From assembly GCA_050084985.1 (NCBI GenBank), contig JBITNC010000001.1, positions 67,766,001 to 67,830,000 of the forward strand: a stretch of DNA of 64,000 bases. Reading direction: 5' to 3'. Of the stretch, positions 13,575 to 24,150 are shown in pieces. How positions within the stretch are numbered: position 1 is the stretch's first letter; each line of letters begins with the position of its first letter. The notes under the pieces are model-generated. The model saw only the letters and a program-made list of their open reading frames with translations, made no database searches and was not told where the DNA came from. Source of the DNA: Nageia nagi (lineage: Eukaryota > Pinophyta). Position numbers and translations under genes: made by a program.

Positions 13575-14054
13575 ATGAAAATCCTAAAAAACTTTGATGA
13601 AGAAGTAAGAGTGTAAGGTATTGATACTGTTCTTCAAGATCTCAAAAATATAGTCATTCAATACCAACAAATTATTCCTCCTGACGTACACTACGATGGT
13701 GATTTTGAAGACAACGAGTACTTTGATAGTGCTCCATTTCCTAGTGAAGAATACGAGCCTGAGGAGATTGTAGAAAATTCAATTAAGGAATACACACCAG
13801 CACCACAGCCACCTAAGATCATCATCATCAATGATAGTGATGAGTATACTCTAGTAGTTGCACCAGTTGATCAAAGTTTTAATCTCAATATTCCAGCCTT
13901 TGAGTCAGATTCAAGATTCTGGATATCTTCAGCTGCACCAGTTGAAGAAAGAGAAAGAGATAACTTTGATCCTGATTATATCCATCCACCAATGGTCATT
14001 GAGCAACATATTCATGAATGCATCGATCGCATGTGGATCGATTTAGACTTGTAA
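13575..14054 (+). pseudogene. Extra acidic ORF upstream of gag (one nonsense codon)
   Basis: An ATG at 13,575 opens a frame of 159 codons ending at TAA 14,052-14,054, interrupted only by TAA at codon 14 (13,614-13,616). The 145 codons after that stop are all open. The predicted product is strongly acidic and proline-rich, with segments such as DGDFEDNEYFDS, PAPQPPKIIIINDSDEY and VEEREREDNFDPDY; no domain, signal peptide or membrane segment was recognised. It lies in a different frame from gag and ends 120 bp before the gag ATG. Most copia elements have no ORF here; additional ORFs in plant LTR elements are better known between pol and the 3' LTR, or before gag in Ogre-type Ty3 elements. The long open frame in AT-rich DNA argues that it once encoded protein. 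Function unknown. Confidence 0.6.
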
Positions 14055-14173
14055 ATTTCTATATTTGACATCATCTTGCTCTATTTTGCCTTGTTTGAGC
14101 AAAGATTGTTTATATTTCAAATATAGTAAATTATCTACTTCTTTTGTGACTTTGCAACTTTTCATCTTACAAA

Positions 14174-17100
14174 ATGCATTCCTTAGTAAGCATTATTGGG
14201 GTTGTTTTGACTGGTCAAAACAATTGGTCAGAATGGTATAAGAAGATAAAAAATACGCTCATCTTCAATGATTTTTGGGAAGGTATATGCGATGGAAAAA
14301 CCAAACCCATCAAACCAACTGATGACAAAGAGCTCGTGGTTTGGAACATGAAGAATTGCAAAGCGTATGCTCTAATAGTTGCTTCTATATCTGAAGAAGT
14401 CAATCAACATATCAATTCAATTGATGATGCTTGGAGTGCACTGGAAAAGTTAAAAGAGTTGAATGACTCTCATTCAGCATTGGAACTCATCCAACTTCAG
14501 TTAAAGCTCTTCAATTTGCAGTTGCAGAATAATGATCCCATAGCACTTATTTTAGAAATTAGTGCAATAATATATGATATCGAGGCTACAGGTGTTGAAA
14601 TTGATATTTCTCTTGCAGCCTTGATCAAAGCTCTCTATCCCACATACTCAACTTATCTTGAATCACTTCAAGTGAGTGGACAATTAGCCACCCTCACCTT
14701 CAAAACTTTGTCAGAAAAGATTGCAGAGCATGAAAAAGCTTTTGGAAAGAAGACCAATGATGCTTCAAATATTGTTTACAATGCTCAATCAGAGAAGAAT
14801 GATGCTTCTTATGCAGATAGTAGCAATAGAGGTCATGGTCAAAAACATTTCAGAGGCAGAGGAGGTAGAAATCAAGGAGGTCATGGAGATAAAAGGGAGA
14901 AGTCAAATTTATATTGCACTCGATGCGATAGAAAAGGCCATGAAGCTGCTACATGTCACATTCCATGGAAGAAAATTGTTGAAAAGAAAGAGCAACAAGG
15001 TGATCAGAGTAAGAACTTTGCATCCGCTCATTTTGTTACAGCTAAATGTAACATTGGTCTTAGTGACCTAATGAATACTTCATATGCATCATGGGAAGAT
15101 GCATGGTTGCTTGATACGGGAGCAACATGTCATATGACTTTCAGGAGGGATTTCTTTGAAGAATTGAATGAAGATATTGATGGTGTAGTATACTTTGTAG
15201 ATTGATCAAAACTTAAGCCATCTGGAATTGGCTCAATCAAGCTTAAACTACCAAGATTTCTAAATTTTGTGCTTCAAAATGTACTTTATCTTCCAAAATT
15301 GAGGAGAAATTTGCTTTCCCTTGTTCTTGTTTGAAAACAAGGACATACCATCCATATGTTCGATGGCAAGGTGGAAATATGACAATCTCCTGACAATAAA
15401 GTTGTGATGCTTGGTTTGGAAGATGGAAAGCTATTGAAACTCACTGGTGCTTCTGTTCGATCGAAGGAATTTGCATTCCTTACACATCAAGAAAAAGGTA
15501 CACTTCCCTCAAGTCTTTTGTGGCATGCTAGATTTGGGCACCTTAATTTTGATGACCTACGTCTTTTAAAGAAATGAGGTTTTAGTGGTTTACCTACAAT
15601 ACCTAGGAACATTGCCCCTTGTGAAGCCTGTATCCTAGGAAAGCATCATAACCAACCGTTTATAAATTCCCAATGGAGAGCCACTAGAAAACTTGAACTA
15701 GTTCATTCCGATTTGTGTGGTCCATTTTCTGTACCTTCTGCAGTTGGTAATAGATATATTATGACATTCATTGATGATTATTCTAGGATGTCTTGGGTTT
15801 ATTTCTTAAAACATAAGTCTGAAGCTTTTTCCAAATTCAAAGACTTTCATGTAAGTATTGAAAATGAAACTCATACTCGTATAGGTATCCTTCGTTCAGA
15901 TAATGGGGGGGAATATACTTCAAATGAATTCAAATCTTACTTACACCAACATGGGATTAAACATCAGACTATTGTTCCCTATAACCCACAACAAAATGGG
16001 GTTGCTAAAAGATTGAATAGAACTCTATTGAACATGGCCCGTGCAATGATATTCTTCAAGAATGTCAAAATTATATTTTGGGGTGATGTAGTTTAATGTG
16101 CTATTTATTTGAGAAATAGATCTCCTTCTCATGCTCTCAAATATAAGACTCCATTTGAAATGTGGTTTGGTCGTATTCCTTCTGTATGTCATCTCAGGAT
16201 CTTTAGTTCCACCTGTTATGTGCTCATACCTAAGGAACAATGTAGCAAGCTTGAAGTTAGGAGTCGAAAGTGTATTTTCTTGGGCTATTCAGACACTACC
16301 AAGGGATACAAGCTTTATGATGAGGTAAATAAGAAGTTTCTCTTTGCAAGAGACGTTATCTTTCTTGAATTTTCCAAAAGTGACAATACTATTGAGCGGC
16401 AGATTGATCATCTTGATAAGTTTACCCATGGAAAGCATTATTTTGAAAAAGATTATGAAATTCCAAATCTTGAGGGGGAATTCCTATATTGGATCCAAAT
16501 TTGGAATTTTTACCATTTGTTCATGAAGAATAAGCACCAAGAGTACCTCCTCTACTAGGTTCTTCCAATTCATCGGTGTCAGTATCTAAGCGTCAGTTAG
16601 ATGAAGTAATTCAAGGAATTGGTCGATTAAGTCTTGATGGAAGTGAAGCTCCATCTTAGCTCAGTGATCAACTAGAATCATCTCAGAGAATTCCAATATG
16701 GGCCCAGAAAACACTTGAAAGTGTTCATCCTGATGAAATTGGAAAGACAGGAACTCGAAGTTCCTACCAGATAAGACAAGAAAGTGGAGCAGTAGAAGAT
16801 TCAGTTTTAGGTGATGAATATTCTTTTGATATGGAATTGAATTATTCTGCTAATTTTGAACCAACTTCTTTTAAAGAAGCTATTTCTCATGATGCTTGGA
16901 AAGAAGCTATGAAGAAAGAGTATGATGCTCTCATCAAGAATGGGACATGGAAGTTGGTAGATCCACAATATGGAATCAAACCTATTGGATGCAAGTGGGT
17001 TTACAAGAACAAGTATAAATCAGATGGCTCACTTGATAAAAACAAAGTGAGGCTTGTTGCAAAAGGTTTTGCATAAAGAGAAGGCATTGACTATGATGAG

Positions 17101-18396
17101 ACTTTTGCTCCTACAACTAAATGGGCTACCATTCGTACTTTATTGACAATGGCAGCTCAACATAAGTGGAAGGTTCATCAAATGGACGTAAAGATAGCTT
17201 TCCTGAATGGTGATCTAAAAGAGAATGTTTACATGACACAGCCTGAGGGATTTGCAGTTAAAGGTCAAGAGCATAAGGTATGCAAACTTATCAAGTCATT
17301 GTATGGATTAAAGCAAGCTCCTCATGCATGGTATGAAAAGCTTACTGAATATCTTTTAAAGTTAAAATTCAAGCACTACAACCTTGATGATGCAACTTTG
17401 TTTGTTAAGAAATTTGGCAACACTGTTGTATATCTAGTGGTGTATGTAGATGATCTATTGATTACAGGGAACAATGAGAGATATATAGCATCTGTGAAAC
17501 AAAAATTGAAGAAAAGATTTGAAATGACAGATATGGGCCTGCTTCACTACTACTTGGGTGTTGAAGTAAATCAAACACCAAGTTACATATTTATTTCCCA
17601 AAAGAAGTACATTGGAGAATTGTTGAATAAATTTAGTATAGAAGATTGCAATCCTCTCTCTACTCCAATGGAACAAAATTTGAAGTTGAAATCAGTTGAG
17701 GGAAATCAATTTGAGGATGCTACTAAATTCAGACAATTGATAGGAAGTCTCATTTATCGAAGCACAACTAGACCAGATATTTCATTCGTGGTTGGAATTC
17801 TTTCTCGATTTATGCACACACCTTGTGAAGGTCATTGGCTAGCAGCGAAGAGAGTTCTTCGATATTTGAAAGGAACTCAAGATTATGGGCTAAAATATTC
17901 CAAGGTTAGAGACTTCAAACTGGTTGGATATTCTAATTCAGACTTTGTTGGTGATAAGGAAAATGGAGTTTCAACTTCAGGATATCATATGAGTCTTGGA
18001 TCAGCCGCTATTTCTTGGAGATCACAAAAATAGACTGTTCCAGCAGATTCCACTACTGAGGTAGAATATGTGGCTGCAGCAGAAGCAACAAAAGAAATTG
18101 TGTGGCTCAGGAAAATACTAGAAGATTTGCAAGAGAAACAAGTGCTTCCAACTCCACTATTAATCGATAATACTTCTGCAATCAAATTGGCCAAGAATCC
18201 AAAGTTTCATGATCGAACAAAACATATCAATACAAAGTATCATTTGATTCGACATCATGTAGAGGCCAAGACAATTTGGGTGAAACATTGTTCCACTGAA
18301 GAATAAATCGCAGACATCTTCACCAAGGCGCTTGGAAGAGAAAAGTTCGAGAAATTTAGATCAATGCTTGGACTTACAAATACCCCTTTAGATTAA
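14174..18396 (+). pseudogene. Copia gag-pol polyprotein, inactivated
   Basis: Starts at ATG 14,174, with a UBN2-type gag. A zinc knuckle CTRCDRKGHEAATC (CX2CX4HX4C) follows near 14,915, then the protease core WLLDTGATCHMT near 15,105. The GAG-pre-integrase H..H/C..C region comes next, then integrase with HSDLCGPF, FIDDYSRM and RSDNGGEY, reverse transcriptase with YVDDLLITG near 17,440, and RNase H ending at TAA 18,394. Damage seen: in-frame stops at 15,203, 15,332, 15,380, 15,575, 16,094, 16,531, 16,657, 17,074, 18,031 and 18,304, plus a frame change near 16,475. The integrase catalytic Glu is replaced: NGVAKRLNRT stands where the family has NGVAERxNRT. All ten stops are where CAA, CAG or CGA would be expected, consistent with C-to-T change. 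Confidence 0.92.
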
Positions 18397-18405
18397 GGGG
18401 GGGAA
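18394..18405 (+). other. Polypurine tract of copia element 1
   Basis: TAAGGGGGGGAA immediately precedes the 3' LTR and overlaps the normal pol stop codon. It is the expected primer site for plus-strand DNA synthesis. Confidence 0.85.
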
Positions 18406-18658
18406 TGTTAAAAACCATAATCTTATTATGGTATTTGTAAATATTTAGAAATTAGACATGTGTCAATGACAAGTGTCATTTGAAGTTAGCTAGAGAAATT
18501 TTAGCTTAGTGCTTAGGCAGGTAAATTAGTTAGGATGAGGTGTATACTTAGTTGCACCATTTTAGGAGTTTGTTAGTTAACCACTTTTGTGGTCTATATA
18601 TTGTAAATTATTCTTGAGTTAATATAAGAATCTTGGAGTTTTATGATCCATCCTTGCA
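18406..18658 (+). repeat. 3' LTR of copia element 1
   Basis: 253 bp, TGTTAAAAACC to CATCCTTGCA, followed by the target duplication ATGTA. Three differences from the 5' LTR. Confidence 0.95.
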
Positions 18659-18663
18659 ATGTA

Positions 18664-19999
18664 AGTGGAACATGTATAGGAATTATAAGATAGATTGCTC
18701 AACAACTATTTTGTAGTCAACTTCCATTTGCATGTGTAGAGCATTTTATAGTTCTTGTAGTTCCCAATGTCATTCAATGACCTTAGACTCAGATAAGGAA
18801 ATGTAGTAACAGGGTTGACTTTGATTTTTTTGTGAGAGGTTCACAAAGTTGTCACCTTTTCTCACATAGGGAATTAAATGTTACCATGGTGATATCATGT
18901 GTTTATGATGATTCATGTTCTCATCTTCATTATTATATTTTTAAGAGTTTATCATCACATATGTTTGGAAGGTGGTATTTTATGCCTCTCTTTTTCAAGT
19001 TATTCTTTGCTCTTGGTTGGTCTCTTCCATGGATAGCCATTTCATTTCACAACCAGGACAAAAAGGGGGCACCATATATCATCAACCTTTGATGATTGGA
19101 TGGTTCTACAACAAAAATAGGGAAGTATCAAATTTTTCTTCTCTTTCTTTTCAATTTCATTTGTAAACAAAATTATTATATCAATCTTATATCATGTTAT
19201 TGGTGTTTTCTTGTTCCTTTCTCATGCAATCTTATTACTTTATGTGCTAGGTGCCCACTATCAACGCTTGCCTTCCTAAAAGGAAATTAGAGGTTATCTC
19301 ATATATATAAGGGTAAGTATGATTATAGGGAAAGTTATCAAGATTTCAATCTCAATAGCTAGTACCACTTCAAAGTTTTGGTATTTATCAATGTCACCTA
19401 TTGAGATTGGGATCTTGTTATCACGAGCATATCTATTATTCCATATTCCACAATTATATATTTGACTTGACTTGTTGATCATTTGTTGTGCTTTAGATCT
19501 TGATTGTGAACTCCATTCCTTTGGATGCCTAGCATCCATGCTAGCATACGCATCGATGTTATCAATCAAGACCCAACATTTGTATTCCTATGGATGTTCA
19601 CATCATCGTTCCAATTTGTTGTGCTCTATGGGGATTCACATATCAAGGTCCCTATCTTTGACAATTATTGTTTGTATATAATATTCATCATCCAAGTAAG
19701 GTTTATAGTTATTTATCCTTCACTTATCCCAATCTTATTAGTGTGTTTGTTATCTTGATCCAATAGTCTAGATTTGTTATTTACGCTTTACATTTAGATT
19801 ATTATCTTTTGTTATTTGTTATTATTGATCCATGTTTATCTGAGTTAATAACAAGGTTGATACATTATCACATGTTAATGTTTTGATATAGTTATTACTT
19901 AATTCATACTAGGGGTCACTAAAAATATTCAACAACTACTCTTTCATGTCTTTTGGCTACATTCCAACATCTTTCATATTGGATAGGACTTTTGCCACT
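18664..19999. other. gene-free stretch
   Basis: No gene recognised. Open frames of 64-91 codons on both strands (for example 18,832-19,092 and 19,294-19,569) match no family I can name. The stretch may be old mobile-element DNA. Confidence 0.4.
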
Positions 20000-21640
20000 T
20001 TTGGGAATCCAACTTCTTATTTGTGGTTGAGCTCCTCTTTCTCTTTTTCATCTTCCTTTGGGCCAAATTCTTGAGGTAATGGATCTTTGCTTAGTTATGC
20101 ATCTAAATTTTCTCTTGCAATGGTCCTTTGCCTTCCGCATCATACCATGGAAGAAGCATAATGATCTTTGGTTCCATGATCTTGGGGTCTTCATTAGGGT
20201 TTGTAGGTTCCTTTGTTGGTGTTGGATCGGTCTACTTACTAACAAGACTTGACACCTCCTTTTTTTGATGGTCCTTACCCTTCTTACTTAGCTTTGAATA
20301 AGCTTTGTTGCTTGTTTGTTTCCCCTTCTTTCCAACTTTGTCTTTTCGAACATAAGTCTTCTTTCCTATCTCCACTAACAATACATAAGCCTTATGGGTC
20401 TCCTTTTGATTGGTCCTTTCTTGAACTTGGACCTTCCCTTTTTCCTTAGTTGTGGCTCTCTTTTCCAACATTTAGCTCTATCTTTCACTTGGCTACTCTT
20501 CCAACCATTTGCCTCCTACTTTTGAGTATTCCATTTTTCACCAATTTTTCCTTCTATGGCTCCTTATTTCCCTTTTTATCCCCTTCTAAGCTGCATTTTC
20601 AATTGTGCATTGATTGTCATCTCATACATCATTGCAATTAGACCTTGATGTCACAGAGCCTCAATTTTCCCTTCCTTTAACACCTTAACAAAATTTCTCA
20701 AGGAATCCAACAAGAAGAAAAGAAAATTGACCTTTCTTTCTCCTCCCTTTCTACAGTAATTCAACATAAGATTGTGTGGGATGAAGATAATAGTATAACT
20801 ATTATCCAATGTGAAGCATTTGATGACCCATGAAGCCATCATATCCCATAGTTTTGGTAGATACTCTCTAAGATAGCTTTTCTAAAGGTGATTAATGTTT
20901 TCCCTTCTTAAAGAAATGCATTGATTTCCTTCTAGGACACCTTTCTCTTCAACCATCTCCCTTCAAAGCTCATCCTTGAGACCTTCACAATAGCTTACAT
21001 GGAGAAATTAATCTCAATCAACCCCACTAAATATTTGTCTTCCTCCCATGCATTAACCACTTTGCGAGAAAAGACTTCATCATAGTCTTGGCATTGCTTC
21101 AAAAACTCAGATACATCTTCTCTTAATTTCCTCGAACATTCCTTGTCTCGCTTTGCCTCTTTGAAAATCCTAGGTTCTACTTTACATGCCATACCCATAT
21201 TTACTCTGGGCTTGCTTATGATAGAATGAGAAATACCACCTTTCTTGGGAAATATAGTCAATGGGTCTTGTCAAGGAGGGGATTACCTAAGAGAAGTACA
21301 ATCATGCAATATCTTCATTAAATTAACTTACACTTGTTAGAAAGAATCATGCCTTTTCTCCATCATTTGTGTGTATTCCATTAAGTATCGCAACCCATAT
21401 AAAGCAAGAGATCTTTGGAATTAATCCCTTAGTCCATACCTTGGCCCATACGATGGTCCACTTATTTTTCATGTTTGAATATAGTATGTTGTATCTTAGC
21501 TTGATCAAGTACTCTTTTTCTCCCTTCCAAAACCTATCCAAATGATAGAATCAAATTTTTTGTAGGATATAGTTTGTATCTTTCCAACAACCTCATAATC
21601 CTCTAGAGTTGCTCTTCCATTTCCAAATCAAGGTATAGGG
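20000..21640 (-). mobile_element. Probable LINE-like (non-LTR) retrotransposon relic
   Basis: At 21,347-21,541 the minus strand reads KVWTKGLIPKISCFIWVAI followed by NGIHTND. This closely follows the zf-RVT pattern found downstream of reverse transcriptase in plant LINEs. Further down, 20,995-21,261 (WEEDKYLVGLIEI, FSRKVVNAW) and the lysine-rich 20,232-20,471 could be ORF1-like pieces, but the order is not that of an intact element. Stops are frequent. The boundaries and the unity of the whole stretch are guesses; only the zf-RVT piece is reasonably supported. Confidence 0.4.
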
Positions 21641-24150
21641 AATGAATTGCTTTGGGATTCTCTATTTTTTTATAATATTGTTTTGTACTTAAGAACCATT
21701 TTTTCTTAATTTATTCTATAATTATGATTTAGTGTTGCATCTTTTGACCCAGAACCTATTAGATAATAAATATGAAAACATAATGAATTATAAATCTAGA
21801 TGGTAATTCCAACTAGATTACAGAATACAAAAAGAACATTTCCCCAATGCTCATTTAGTTCCTTTAAGTGATCCACTTTTATAGTGTTGTACTAGGATAA
21901 ATATCTATTAACATCCTTTTAAGCCCATTAATTTGTAGGACCTATCAAAGTTTGTCTAGAAATCAATATATCAATTAAGTATTTGAATGATTATTTCTAA
22001 TATAAAGAAAAACAAAAACCATGCACAAATATTCCAAGAAAAACAGGAATATTCCCAAGGCCAATTGACCACAATCACTCACCCAATGAAAACAGAAATC
22101 ATTAAAGTAAAATTCTAGAACCAGATCAAGCAAAAGATGATGATGTTTGTTAAAACCTCCAAATAATTAGCAATAAATCTAAAATTCATGACATTTGCTT
22201 CTAAAATTTTAGATAAAATACTCCATAATTGCTTCTTCCATCATTTTACCAAAACTAAATGATATTAAAACCTAGGAATGAATGTTTGACTCTCTTGCAT
22301 AACTTGCAATTGCATATAATGAAGTTAAGTTTATCCCTACCAATAAAAAGATAAATTAAACAGTTATTGATGGTTTGGATCCAATAGAAAGGCGGAAGGA
22401 TGTTGCTCTTTTTTTGACCAAACTCTTACATTGGTGTTCACGTTGCTCTTTCAACATTGAAGCAAGAAGCTTTTGATATTCAACTACCTCTTCCTTAGCC
22501 TTAGCAATTTATTTCTTCTTTATTATTCTTGCTTGCTTCCTTTGTAGTGTTAAGAATGTTACGAGTGTATGAGTCTTTGGAGCTTTGGTTCACTTTTTAC
22601 CTATCTTCGATTGAAAAAATTACAAAACTATCAAATGCCTATTTATTTTCCAATCCTGTAACATTGATAACTTTAAACATCTCAAAAAGATTGAAGGTAT
22701 CAAAGGCCACACTTAATGTCGTGAAAGGTATGAGGTTCGAGAACAAATAGAGGATGCGCTAGCAAGTTGTGGGAGCTCAAGAAGAAATCAAGAATTGTAA
22801 GTGTTACAAATAGTAGCATCTTTACAAGCATCTTTCAAACATACACCAAAAATGGTGGATTTACAATTAATTGAGTTTACATATATATCAAAGGCTCTTT
22901 TAAAATAGAAACTTTCTCAAATATTATGATTGTGAATGCTATATCAAACATGAATGCAAGTTTAAAGAATATGCAAATGATGCAAATATCGTTTTACAAA
23001 AAAGTAACATAGAGACAATTGCAAGTTATACAATGATAGTTGGATGTGAATAAAATAGATTTTTTGACAATACCATGAACATTTTTTTAACAAATGCAAT
23101 TGTCAAACTCTACAATCTTTGGTTGCATCCTTCCAAAAGATTAAATATGTCACCAAGTTGTAACAAAGACTTTCATGATACTTTGCAGCTATTTTGAACA
23201 TTCAAACTGGGCTAAGCAAAAGAATTGGGTCTTCTTTCACCATTAAAACCAAAAATAAAACAATCAAAAAATCAAGATAACTTAAAAGCTTCTCAAATTA
23301 CCCCTTTATCCTCATTAATAGGAGAAAACTATCATTAACAAAATACCCATTGATAAACTAATGAGGGGAATTAAGAAGAGGAATACAATATAATAAATAA
23401 TGAATATCAAGGTTTATACATAGTAAATATCATTTAATGTAGTAGCGAAGTAAATGCTCATAATGTACAAATAGAAACAAATGTTTTATTTAGATAGCCT
23501 GATAAAATTATTTTTATTGTGACTACAATGAGCACCGACCATACCTGCAAGGTCTGTGTCACTATTATATATTATATAGTGTCATTCACTCACTTTTGCA
23601 ACTTAGCTTTCTTCACCTTCAAACTTGTAAGATACCTTTCCTGGATCATATCAAGGGATGTGAGATTCGTACAATACCGAGTACAATCTTGTAATGTAGA
23701 AGAATCCATCAAAATGCAAAAAGCAACAAAAAAAATCAAAAACATGCTAACGGGCCAAGGACTTTAATTTAATAAAAGCATAAAAACCTACTCATTCTAT
23801 GCAGCTAAGAATACAAATTCAAAGAATAACGTCCTTTTCAACAAGAATACTAATTTGTTTCTCATTGAATAAAATGTATTTTCATGATTAACATTAGTGA
23901 ATACAAATGGAACTGTAGCCTAAGCTTAAACATATGAATCAGGAAATCTCGCAACCCTGCTTTTCTTAGCAGATAGTTGATAATCATTCCTAAAATCCAT
24001 ATAACCACCTTCTATAAAGGGATCCTCTTTCTACACTTAGAATTCATGTCATGAATTATGAGTATCTTGAATGCTTAACTCGGTTTGTGTGTATCTTTTT
24101 TTTGACTGCATAGATTTGACAGTATATATTTTTGGGTCAAAGCATCTGAA
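21641..24150. other. gene-free stretch downstream of the lipase gene
   Basis: No exon, RNA gene or mobile element recognised. The lipase gene's 3' untranslated region and polyadenylation signals presumably lie in the right-hand part, just below 24,151, but no single signal can be singled out in such AT-rich DNA. Confidence 0.45.

Larger units (their letters stand above)
12348..18663 (+). mobile_element. Ty1-copia LTR retrotransposon 1 with target duplication
   Basis: A complete LTR element of 12,353-18,658, flanked by the 5-bp target duplication ATGTA (12,348-12,352 and 18,659-18,663). It has two 253-bp LTRs starting TG and ending CA, a methionine-initiator-type primer binding site just after the 5' LTR, a long leader carrying an extra ORF, a gag-pol frame in copia order (gag, protease, integrase, reverse transcriptase, RNase H) and a G-rich polypurine tract before the 3' LTR. 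The LTRs differ at only 3 of 253 positions, so the insertion looks fairly recent, yet the coding region has ten nonsense codons, a frameshift and a lost catalytic residue. It cannot encode its own proteins and presumably moved, if at all, by borrowing them. Confidence 0.95.

Noticed and set aside
13614-18306. APOBEC-like G-to-A hypermutation of element 1
   Set aside because: That process would turn TGG into TAG/TGA; the observed stops fit CAA, CAG and CGA sites instead.
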